Below are positions 22,286 through 32,000 of a stretch of 49,451 nucleotides of DNA, in pieces. The position numbers were made by a program, and so were the translations under genes. This DNA is from Alectoria sarmentosa. Its lineage: Eukaryota > Ascomycota > Lecanoromycetes > Lecanorales > Parmeliaceae. Below the pieces are notes generated by a model. The model was not told the origin of the DNA. It ran no database searches and worked only from the letters and a program-made list of their open reading frames with translations. The stretch spans positions 1 through 49,451 of the forward strand of contig WOGZ01000251.1 of the NCBI GenBank assembly GCA_009733775.1. The letters run 5' to 3'. Numbering within the stretch: position 1 is the first letter of the stretch; every line of letters begins with the position of its first letter.

Positions 22286-23701
22286 TCATACAAAATCCCC
22301 ATCTCGACTCCAACCTCCCCAGCCCGCTTCTCGAAACTCGACCCCCTCCCCAAAATATCCAGCCTCCCGCCACGCAACCATCATGCTCCCCTCAAACGGC
22401 CCATTCACCCGCCCTCCATCCCGTCCGTCCGACCACCGGTACTCCCACTTCTTCGCCTCCCTCACCCCGTCCGCACCTCCCTCTTCCCTCCTCGCAGCAT
22501 CCACCCACTCCTCGCCCGTCTCCCGGCTATACTGCCGCATCAGTACCTCCCGCTCCGCATCATAGATTTCCGTCTGGCCGCGCGTGAAGAGCCGATCCGC
22601 CGCTCCCGTAATCGCTTCGACGCCCTCGCGCCGCCGCGTCTCGGCGGGGTCCTCGCGCTCGACGTCGACGTCGACGTCCATCATGGCATCGTCGCCTTTC
22701 CGCCTGTTGTTCTTGCCCTGCCGCTTCGCTTTCTTCCGCTCCTTTCCCCTACCTAGCCGCACGAGGGCCTCGAGGACGGTCTCGCCGCGCTCGAGATGGC
22801 GGATTAGCGTTTTCAGAACGTCGCGCGTTAGGATCGCGTCGTCTTCTGCGCGCTGTCGCCTCGTCTCTGTGTCCCGCTTCTCGGCGGCCTCTTTGGCCTT
22901 TTTCATGTCCTTCTTCGACACGCCTTCCAGCCAGGCGTCGTGCACCGCGTCCGGATCGGCGGCTTTCCGTACGAAGTTGCCCTGCGCGTCGAAGCGGCCT
23001 TCTTCTTGTTCGTTTTTCATGTTGAAGGCGTCGAGTTTGGGGGCGTGCTCCTTTTTTCCGCCGGCGCCGATCTCCTCGTCGACCTCGCCCACGTCGGCTC
23101 TCTCTTCCTCGCCCACGTCGCTCTCGCTGCTGCTGTCCTCCTCCTCCTCTTGGCTCTTTCCTTTCCGCCTGGGGACACTATCTCCGTTCACGAGTAGGTC
23201 GGCACTGACATGGCCCCCACTTTTACTTGAGCCAATCTGCCCCTCGATCTCATCCTCCCCAAGGAAATGTACTTCCTTCCTCCTCTTCTTCCCCTCCCGC
23301 GCGACCTCCTCGTCCTCATCCCCATCCTTTAGATCCTCATCCAAATCCGCAAACATATCATTCTGCTCTTCCTGTTTCCCTCCACCCCCACTCCCACCAA
23401 CGCCCCCATTTTTCTTCACCTCCTTAGCCTTGGCATCGGCTCTCGCATCGAAGCCTTCGTTTGAAGAGTCCGACTCGTAGCCATCGATGTTCACCGCGTT
23501 GCGCTTGGTCTGTTGCCCGCGCTTCCCGATTTCGTCGGCTTCGAGGATCGCATCCTCTTCGGGGGCGTCGGGCGCGAGAGCCGAGGGGTTGCGGACGTCG
23601 AAGCGGGGCTTCTTGGATGATGGGCCCTCGTCCTGGTAGTGGGTGCGGGCGAATTCTTCGCCGCCGCGACTGGGGCGGGGTGCTGGACGACGTTTTGACA
23701 T
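22286..23701 (-). CDS. LIN1: GYF-domain U5 snRNP protein LIN1/CD2BP2
   Basis: This is a single-exon frame of 471 aa. The N-terminus carries SSKKPRFDVRNPS, the conserved start of LIN1/CD2BP2. The middle is Lys/Glu-rich and charged, with an acidic DEDEEVAREGKKRRKEVHFL stretch. The last 55 residues form a GYF domain in which WEYRW, NGPFEGSMMVAW and GYF match W-x-Y-x(n)-GPF-x4-M-x2-W-x3-GYF. The GYF domain binds proline-rich splicing partners, and LIN1 is part of U5 snRNP assembly in the nucleus. It converges on RVB2 with 186 bp between stop codons, so 3' UTRs may overlap. A long plus-strand antisense frame (22584-23480) is a composition shadow. Confidence 0.92.
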   Translation of the reverse strand: MSKRRPAPRPSRGGEEFARTHYQDEGPSSKKPRFDVRNPSALAPDAPEEDAILEADEIGKRGQQTKRNAVNIDGYESDSSNEGFDARADAKAKEVKKNGGVGGSGGGGKQEEQNDMFADLDEDLKDGDEDEEVAREGKKRRKEVHFLGEDEIEGQIGSSKSGGHVSADLLVNGDSVPRRKGKSQEEEEDSSSESDVGEEERADVGEVDEEIGAGGKKEHAPKLDAFNMKNEQEEGRFDAQGNFVRKAADPDAVHDAWLEGVSKKDMKKAKEAAEKRDTETRRQRAEDDAILTRDVLKTLIRHLERGETVLEALVRLGRGKERKKAKRQGKNNRRKGDDAMMDVDVDVEREDPAETRRREGVEAITGAADRLFTRGQTEIYDAEREVLMRQYSRETGEEWVDAARREEGGADGVREAKKWEYRWSDGRDGGRVNGPFEGSMMVAWREAGYFGEGVEFREAGWGGWSRDGDFV

Positions 23702-24588
23702 TGTAGGGGTGGTGATTGTATGGTAGTCGGGAGTTGCGAGAGCTGAGCATCATGTTATGACATGACGCTGGTTGATGTATTCCACGGATTTTAAGAATAA
23801 AATAGAGGGCGCTGTCCACAAGGTTACTTAAGCTTCGAGCCAGCCGCCGAGCGTCATCCCGTCATCCCGTCATCCCGCAGCTACTCGTGAATAAAAGTAC
23901 TTCAAGTATGCAGATAACTAAATCCGATAAATCCGAATATTTATAATCCATCGTTCTGCAATAAAAAGATGGAAATTCAATGGAAAATTAATAATAAAAA
24001 ACAATAAAACGAATACAGTCTTGAGGTCTCTAAGACTTCTGAACATCGAATTTATAATGATTGAGATATTAAATGTCATGGTTTCCGCCCCTCTTCAGCT
24101 CACGTAGCCTAATCGGGCTTAGCGTGCCAAGGCTCTGCGGGCATACTTTGCTTGCAGTCCTTTCTACACGGAACATCATCAATAGAGTTTTATTCATAAA
24201 AATTAAATGTCGTACAGACCATATGTATAAATCCCTGACATGTTCCCATCTATTCGCAGAGCGGCCTGACCGCTGCTGCTTCTTTTTGAGTCGATAATAC
24301 CTGTGCACCTAAAGAACCATCAGAGACCGCTCGAAGCACCCAGACACGGTGAAGGGATGTTTTGAAACATGGGGACTAAAAGCGAGGATGGCGTTTGCAG
24401 AGAGGTGGTTTGCTAAACATGATTTGGATCACATAGGTTCGGGCTCTGCAGATGTACCCTACAATCTTCCAGGTTCTGCGGCTTCTCAATTATGTGGTAA
24501 AAAGCGAAAAGATGAGCTCCAAAGAATTACCGCGTCTTCCACACCTGCCGGCCCTGTCGATCATGTCCTGGTAGTACTCTCACGCGTT
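23702..24588. other. Intergenic, short repeat and AT-rich patch
   Basis: The 8-mer GTCATCCC is repeated three times at 23853-23876. 23880-24060 is AT-rich without the CpG pattern of the large islands. Overlapping small frames at 24069-24308 and 24349-24621 are not supported as genes. Confidence 0.5.
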
Positions 24589-25530
24589 TCAATGACCAAG
24601 CTGGTCATTCTTCTCGTCTAGATGTTTCTGATGCAAGTATTCCCCGCTCAGCCTATTAATGGTGTCCTTCGCCATGCCACCCAACCGTTCCATCTCACTC
24701 TCAACACCTTTCATCCCCGCCGTCGCATTCCCCAAATGTGCCTCCCCTTTCTCAGCGGCAGAGTCACCCGCATGGTGCCTCAGTGTCGCCAGATCCTGCA
24801 ATCCGGTTTTCAACATCTCACCGGTCGTCTTATCTCCTCTCGGGGCCGGCACGTCGCTACGGTTGATGTCGGGTTTTTTGAGCAGACTGGTAATCGCCCC
24901 TCTCGGCGGCAAGACCGTTCCTGGTGCGTTGTCTTGCGCAGTCTGCCTCACCTCCTGATACATTTTGGTCACGCGTTCGATCTCCTCGTCGACATCGAGC
25001 GCGCATTCGGGTTCCAAAAACTCCCTTTCTCGCGCCTCGATGTGTTCTCTCAGCGTGCGCAGCAAGTGCAGGTACTGCTCCAAGCGCATCGGTAGTCCTT
25101 GACCTTTCAGGTACGTGAGCAGTCCCGCTACGACTGTGTTGACGGCGCCCAGGAAAGTGACGGCGGCCGGGGGACCTTTGGCGGCCCCGAGGGCTGTCAA
25201 GGCGGCGCCGACGATGATCTGGAGCATGAAGAAGGTGTTGACCATGTAATTGCTGACGGCGTGTTGGAACTTGATTTTGGCTTCCTCGTTGATGGTGCGT
25301 TTGTAGATACCCTCGTTGGGGGCGGGACGGGCGAGTGTGGGATTGGCGCGCAGGACGGTGGGTGAGCAGATGCCTACGAGATTCTGGAATTTGAGGAGAC
25401 GGGGAGGGATCTGTTGGGAATTTGTGGCTATGTTGGACGACGCGATGTTGTTCTTTTCCATGTCTAGGTCTGTGGAGAGAGGGTCAGAGGAGGAGAGGGA
25501 GGAGAGGTGTTTCCGGAAGGGTATGCGCAT
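24589..25530 (-). CDS. SLATT-domain two-TM protein
   Basis: A single exon encodes 313 aa from the Met at 25530. A longer frame to 25629 adds a Ser/Arg-rich stretch that looks like leader sequence, and a third Met lies at 25461. NEGIYKRTINEEAKIKFQHA precedes two hydrophobic helices at about 97-117 (FFMLQIIVGAALTALGA) and 124-141 (VTFLGAVNTVVAGLLTYL), followed by a charged coiled region (RLEQYLHLLRTLREHIEARE). This is the layout of the fungal SLATT family (SMODS- and SLOG-associating two-TM effector). Bacterial relatives sit in nucleotide-signalling defence systems and are proposed to form membrane pores. The function of the fungal members is unknown. The C-terminal third is Gly/Lys/Glu-rich and probably disordered. 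No SMODS or SLOG partner is visible nearby. Confidence 0.7.
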   Translation of the reverse strand: MRIPFRKHLSSLSSSDPLSTDLDMEKNNIASSNIATNSQQIPPRLLKFQNLVGICSPTVLRANPTLARPAPNEGIYKRTINEEAKIKFQHAVSNYMVNTFFMLQIIVGAALTALGAAKGPPAAVTFLGAVNTVVAGLLTYLKGQGLPMRLEQYLHLLRTLREHIEAREREFLEPECALDVDEEIERVTKMYQEVRQTAQDNAPGTVLPPRGAITSLLKKPDINRSDVPAPRGDKTTGEMLKTGLQDLATLRHHAGDSAAEKGEAHLGNATAGMKGVESEMERLGGMAKDTINRLSGEYLHQKHLDEKNDQLGH

Positions 25531-26377
25531 GCTGAGAAGTGGTATGGGCGGGTTTTCTGGTGAAACGGAGCGTCGTGTTCTCTCCCACTGTCTCGAGCGA
25601 GACAGTGAAAGACAAGAACAGGGGCGCAATGAGGTTTACGGATGATGCAGCGGAGAGGAGTGGAAGAGAAACGGACGAGAGGCAGATTCAAAAAAGGACC
25701 GCTCGAATCCCTCACGATAAGGAGGTGATGGCGTACCTCAGCTCGCATGGTGAACGCCATGAGAAATAGAAAGTAGATATAGATCGGAATTTAGAGGAAT
25801 TAGCATCAACATTTCAACCAATGAATCCACAAAGATCGACCGTTTGAGCGACTGAAAGGGTCGAGACCGACGGGCTGGGCCGCTGTCAGCTCGGCTTGGC
25901 AGCGCCACATTTTCTCCTTTTGCTCGACTCTTGTGCTTCCCCTCATCTTGGGAGAACAGAAGACTCTTTTGTACGAATTAAGTTCACCGATCCTTGAGGT
26001 ATTGGTTTCGGGGTCAAGGCTTCAACCAACTTCATCATGATTCCGCTTTGTACTCATTCCTGTTTTCGGTTTGGCCTTCAAGCAGCGACCTCATACGCCA
26101 GCATTGTAAGAACCTCTTGGTTGATCCTGCTTTCTGGTCCTGATTAGCTAGCTCTCGTGTAAAGAATGCGAGCCGACGGCTGTCTCTCGTGAGAGAACAA
26201 AAGAGACACAGGACGCGCCTCATGATGACTACTCAATACAAGAACTCGAAAACTTTTTCATTGCAAGCAGCCGGGCAGTATCTTAACAGTCATCGGTCTA
26301 GCTTTCCCCAGATCCGATACTGGTCAGGCAGCATTGCTGCCCGACTGCGACTCTTCCCCTGCTCCCTGCTCTAGCAA
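25531..26377. other. Intergenic, nothing recognised
   Basis: This covers the SLATT gene upstream region and the 3' flank of the next minus-strand gene. Small frames at 25539-25769 (+) and 26035-26223 (-) have no gene-like support. Confidence 0.45.
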
Positions 26378-27398
26378 TCAGGAAAGAAAAAAAGTTCCGC
26401 CACCGAGCTCCTCTCCCTGATAAACAAAGTCGAACCTGACCTCTCCACAGGTTCCTGCGCTGTACAGTCTCTCCGGGAGCAACTTCAGCGTCGTTCTCAC
26501 AAGACTGTACGTCAAAACAAAACGCGTCGTCCCAGGTGGATTCCTAGAAATCATATATGTTACCTCGCCCGCTGAGCTGTAGCCCGCAAAATCGATACAA
26601 AGATCATCCTTTTTCACCTGTGCTGATTTCGCCATGCCGTTCATGGCGGCGTTGAACAGAGTCTGGCACGGTATAGGATCTTCCAACATCTCGTAAGAGA
26701 TGACGAAATCCGAGTCCTCCGGATCCACAATTTCCCTCACAACAGCAAGACTTCGGCTCGCTGTTTTGTCGGGGATAGGATCCGCACTACTCAGAGTGAC
26801 ATTCGTGCCGTGGATTCTACTCAATGTTGGAGACTGCCGCGCCCCACGACCTATCGCAAGTTGCCCGACGGGGTTGTTGTACATATAGAGATTGGCTTTG
26901 GTGGTACAAAAGGACTTCCTGCTGGCCAACGAATTCATCGCCTTGAGGATCCCCAGAATAAGATGCTTGCTCTGCAACTGGTATATATCTTCAGGCTGCG
27001 TGAGGCTCGCAAACGCAATCTTTATTCCGTTGACCTCCGGCGAGAATGCTTCGTATCCACTTGGGATGACTTCCTCCCAGCCAGCCGAAGCCAGGTCATA
27101 GAGGAACTCTATGGCGCAGAGGTATGCGTCTTCGGGATCGAGGGGCACCCAAGAAGCGTAACTCAGCACAATGTTGAAGCCCGGAATCACAGGTTGTGCT
27201 TCGAGACCGGTAGCGCTTGAAATACCTCAGTAACATTTTCGATGAAGCTGGTACAATACAGACTTACTTGACAGAAGAAACGAATCTTGGGACAGTTGCG
27301 TTTGTGAGCAACATCATTGGTTGTGGCGGCAGAGAAAGAGCAGGCGCCATAAAGGCATACTGCACTAGAAGCACCAAGAGACTTGCAATGACGGACAT
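26378..27398 (-). CDS. Secreted protein of unknown family, two exons
   Basis: Exon 1 is 27398-27268 and exon 2 is 27215-26378, separated by a 52-nt intron with a consensus GTAAGT donor. The product is 322 aa. The N-terminus is a good signal peptide (SVIASLLVLLVQYAFMAPA) with likely cleavage after the Ala/Leu/Ser region. The mature protein has a potential N-glycosylation NAT at the exon junction and more at NVT. I see no catalytic motif. A region of alternating hydrophobic and polar residues (for example VTYMISRNPPGTTRFVLTYS) suggests a folded beta-rich domain. Only two or three cysteines are present, so it is not a typical small Cys-rich effector. I do not recognise the family. The intron placement and signal peptide make it a convincing gene. 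Confidence 0.75.
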
Positions 27399-27777
27399 CT
27401 TCAACGTTGCCAGATTTGCTGTTAGATCAGCACTAGCAGATGGGCAGAAGTATGGGATGGAAGTTACTTCCGCTTTGGACAGAGTTGACTGTCGAGTGGC
27501 GGGTGGGTCGCATATCGCTACAAGTCTTGCAACGTGGACCGCAAGAGCGCCTCAACTATGGCTCTTTGACTCAAAGCTTCGCGATGAGTCTAACAGACTA
27601 AATCAATAGTGTCTTGCCGTCCACGCGAAGTGGCTGCTGCGCTTCAATCCCTTCTTCACCATGACAACGATGAACAAGGAGCCACCTTTCTCGAAGAAAC
27701 TTTTTCCATCTTACAAACCTCATCTCCAGAGCCGTCATGACTCGACCAGCCTATATCGCTATATTCTCTGTATATCA

Positions 27778-27805
27778 CCCATGGATAAAAACGTTCATCC
27801 ATGGG
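27778..27805. repeat. Perfect 9-bp inverted repeat
   Basis: CCCATGGAT and ATCCATGGG flank a 10-nt spacer, a potential hairpin. The same CCCATGGA core recurs at about 27892, 27912 and 27978. Confidence 0.8.
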
Positions 27806-27900
27806 GGAAAATTATAACTTCCTCGTAGTGTGCCGTATTACTTACTCATCTCATGGGCAAATCCCCACCCCACCAATCGCATGTACCTTCCCATGGATAG

Positions 27901-28031
27901 ATAACGCTACCGCCCATGGACCCCCCACCTTATCGCCCATAGATCGATCCCACGCCGTCATGAGGGATAACGCTGCCGCCCATGGACACACCCCACTTTA
28001 TCGCCCATAGATCGATCCGACGCCGTCGTCA
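27901..28031 (+). repeat. Two-copy tandem repeat of about 66 bp
   Basis: 27901-27966 and 27967-28031 each read ATAACGCT-CCGCCCATGGA, then TATCGCCCATAGATCGATCC and ACGCCGTC, with a few substitutions and small indels. Confidence 0.85.
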
Positions 28032-28088
28032 CACCCAATGTGGTAGCTAGCTAATGCAGCGCTCTATGATGCTCTCTCTACCTAATCA

Positions 28089-28090
<2 letters not shown>

Positions 28091-28137
<47 letters not shown>

Positions 28138-28139
28138 TC
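28091..28139 (+). repeat. CTTT tetranucleotide microsatellite
   Basis: About twelve uninterrupted CTTT units. Confidence 0.95.
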
Positions 28140-29024
28140 GACCTCTCCGAGCGACCGAGGGCGAGGAGACCTTTTTCAACCCGATTTTTTTGCATTTTGA
28201 ATAGATGAAACAAACCTTGCTGTTGTTATCTTTTAGTAGTATTTTTCTGTCCAAACTGTCTTTTTTTTCATACCCAACGCAACCATTTCCTTCCCATCAA
28301 TCAATCAATACTGTAGTTTGTTCTATAAGTATCGTATCGTTGTATCGATCGCCCTCCAAAATTGGTATATTATCGAGATAAAAGCGTTTGCCGAGAATCA
28401 GAAAAAGCGTGGTGTTCTTCTACTCGTGGGTGTGTGTGTGTGCTTTTTTTTTGTCTTCATGGCTTATCATGATGGACATCGATCAAGGCGACCGTTTGAA
28501 GGTGATGAGTTCATTTGTTCTGTGGAGTGGAATGTGTGTACGGCCTTTTGTTCTTTCCTTTTTGACGCTTTGATGGAGACGGCGAGGATATAAGTATGGA
28601 TAGGATTGATTTGTCTTGGCGTGTCTCATTTGAAACCGAAACGATTTTGTACTATCGCTGATGCTGTTGAATGATTTGAAGCAGTAGAGAGAGATGGTGC
28701 AAAAGGTAAGGCTTTCTATGTCCAATTCTATCCCGGACTATAAATGACAAGGCTTTCTGATTCTGATATCCCAGTCTATCCCAAACAAAAGATCTATCCC
28801 AAGCAAAAGAGCCATTTTTTTGTCTTTTTCTGTTTATGTTTTCTCCCAAAAACGCCAACATTCTGCAACCAAAAAGCAAAGCATCTCATCAAGAAAGGAC
28901 CATCTAACCCATTTCAAAGCAATCGAACAGCAAGAGCCATCTAACGCATCCATCCCAAAAGCAATCAACCCGCCAGAAATGTCCTTGCCCGCAAGAATCA
29001 TCCATCTACTGTGGCTGGAAAACT

Positions 29025-32000
29025 TCACGCCGTTGCGCTAACACTGGCACTTGAAGCCTTCATCGTCACCAGAGTCGTAGGCGTTGGCGAGCTGACCGCC
29101 GAAGACTGCGTGCTTGCAGTCGCGGCGCCGGAGCCCGAACCGGCCGCCGTATTGACCGCAGTCGTAGTCGCAGCCGCGGTCGCAGCGGCCGGCGTGCTGG
29201 AAGCGGGCGTGAACGAGGGGGTCGTGGCGGTGCAGGCGTCGCAAATGGTGACGGTGTCGGTCGTCAGGAATGTGGAGACGCTCGTGACGATGATTTCCGA
29301 CACCTTGCCGCCCTTGCCTTTTGTCGTGGTCGTGACGGGGCAGCTGGTGACGGTCGTGTAGATGACTTCGGTCGTGATGACGTTGGCGGTCGAGGTTTGG
29401 AGGGTCTTGATGCGGTTTTTCTTGCTCGTGGTGGTTGTGCCGGCGGTGCTCGTGGTGGATGGTGCGGTGGTTGTTGGGGACGACGTCGGGGTTGAGGATA
29501 CCTGGGAGCTGGCTGGCGCGCTGGAAGTAGACGACACGGTGGAGGTTTGGATCGTGCTGGTCTTCAAGGTTGAGGGCGCGCTGGAGGTAAACGACACAGC
29601 CGAAGTTTGGACCGTGCTGGAGACTGAAGAAGTTGGCGCGCTGGAAGTAGACGAAGTGACCGAGGTCTGTGCCGAGGATTGGATCGTGCTGGAGACCGAA
29701 GACGTCTTGAGACTTGATGCTACAGAGCTGAGAGTAGACGAAACAGTCGAGGTTTGTGTCGACGTTTGGACCGTGCTGGAGACTGGAGAAGTCTTTGAAC
29801 TTGCTGGCACGCTGGAAGTAGACGAAATAGTCGAGGTTTGGACCGTGCTGGAGACTGAAGAAGTTGGCGCGCTGGAAGTAGACGAAGTGACCGAGGTCTG
29901 TGCCGAGGATTGGATCGTGCTGGAGACTGAAGACGTCTTGAGACTTGATGATACAGTGCTGAGAGTAGACGAAACAGCCGAGGTTTGTGTCGACGTTTGA
30001 CTCGTGCTGGACACTGAAGACGTCTTGGGGCTTGATACAGCGCTGGAAGTGGACGAAACAACCGAGGTTTGGGGTGTGCTGGAAGCTGAGGAAGCCTTGG
30101 AACTTGAGGGCACGCTGGAGGTAGACGAAACAGCCGAGCTTTGAGCCGACGATTGGGTCGTGCTTGAAATTGAAGATGTCTTGGAATTTGCAGACGCGCT
30201 GGAAATGGACGAAACAGCCGAAGTTTGTGTCGAGGTTTGGACCGTGCTGGAGACCGCAGATGTCTTGGGGCTTGATACAGTGCTGGAGGTAGACGAAATA
30301 GCCGAGGTTAGTGTCGACGCTTGAATCGTGCTGGACACCGAAGATGCCTTGGGGCTCGATACAACGCTCGAGGTAGACGGTACGGCAGATGTTGTTTGCG
30401 AGCTAGAAGCGTGAGAAGTCTGGGCGCTGGATGATGCGGTCGATTGCGTGCTTGAGGCTGAGGATACTTTGGAGCTGGTGGCTGGGCCAGTGGTTGATGA
30501 GCTTGCAGGCGAAGAGCTGGAACTCGTTTTAGCGCTTGTGATTGAACTCGAAACCGACGTTATCATGGTGGAGTGTGAGCTGGACGACTGGGTGCTCGTT
30601 TGGTCACTTGATTGTGTGCCTGGAACCGATGACGTTTTCGAACTCGATGGTGTGCTTGAAACTGTGCTCGAAACCGATGTGCTGGGGACCGACGATGTCT
30701 TCGAGTTCGATAGCGTGCTTGAAACTGAGCTTGAAACCGAGGTGCTGGGGACCGATGACGTCTTCGAACTTGATAGTATGCTTGAAATCGTGCTTGAAAC
30801 CGAGGTGCTGGGAACCGATGATGTTTTGGAACTCGATAGCGTGGTTGGAACTGTGCTTGAAACCGACGTGCTTACGGTGGAGTGCACGCTGGAAGACTGC
30901 GTGCTTGTTTGGCTGCTTGATTGCGAGCTAAGGATCGATGATGTCTTCGAACTTGATGGCGTGCTGGAGAATGTGCTTGAAACCGAGCTACTGGGGACCG
31001 CTGATGTGCTAGAGACCGGTGATGTCTTCGAACTCGATATGGTGCTAGAAAATGTGTTTGAAATCGAGCTGCTCGGAACCGATGATGTCTTCGAACTCGA
31101 TGGCGTGCTTGAGGCTGTGCTTAAAATCGACATGCTTACGGTGGAGTGCACGCTGGAAGACTGCGAGCTCGTTTGGCCGCTTGATTGCGTACTGGGGACA
31201 GATGTCTTCGAACTCGATGGCGTACTCAAGGTTGTGCTTGAAGCCGAGGAACTCATCGTTGAATGTGCGCTGGATGAGTGCGTGCTTGATTGGCTGGATG
31301 AGGATGTAGCGACACTAGAGTGACTGCTGGTCTGCGTTTGAGAGCTAGACGACGGAACGCTAGAAGATGACGACGTAGCCGTGTGACTATTTGAGGAGCT
31401 GATCGTTGCAGTACTCGACTGGCTGCTCGAAGATACACCCGATTTGACGCTTGAACTGGATGGGACCGTGGAGGAGGAGCTGCTGGGAGTGACGGTAGAT
31501 TTGATGCTTGAAGAACTGCTCGAGACGGTAGATTGGCTAGAAGAACTAATTGATGGGACCGTTGAGTGAGTGCTGCTGGAAATAACCGTAGACTGTACAG
31601 TCGAGGAGCTGATCGAGGACACCGTGGAGTGGCTCGAGGAACTGACTGATGGGACCGTTGAGTGAGTGCTGCTGGAAGAAACATATGTGACACTTGAGGA
31701 GCTGCTGGGAGCGACGGTAGATTTGACGCTTGAAAGACTGCTGGAGGAGACAGTCGTTTTGCTACTGCTTAAGCTACTCGCGACGGTTGATGAGCTGGTT
31801 GACGCGACCGTCAAGTGAATGCTGCTGGAGCTACTCGGGACGGTTGATTGGCTAGACGAACTGGTTGACGCGACCGTCGAGTGGATGCTAGTGGAACCAC
31901 TTGATGGAACAGTCGAGTGGCTGGACGAACTGGTTGAAGGGACAGTCGACTGAGTGCTGCCTGAAGAAACAGTCACCTTGGTGCTGCTTGATGAAACAGT

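Larger units (their letters stand above)
27399..29024. other. Intergenic with repeat array and simple repeats
   Basis: The stretch contains a cluster of CCCATGGA motifs with an inverted repeat (27778-27805), a 66-bp tandem duplication (27901-28031) and a TTTC microsatellite (28091-28139). Frames between 28318 and 29028 overlap on both strands and are not supported. The last part is the 3' flank of the serine-rich gene. Confidence 0.6.

Noticed and set aside
22584..23480. 298-codon plus-strand frame opposite LIN1
   Set aside because: A Ser/Pro-rich composition shadow of the GC-rich LIN1 gene, which has a clear GYF domain.
30448..31323. Long plus-strand acidic open frames antisense to the serine-rich gene (also 29362-30000 and 32832-33818)
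   Set aside because: They mirror Ser-codon repeats on the other strand (Glu, Leu, Val, Asp rich). The minus strand has the signal peptide and a continuous spliced frame.
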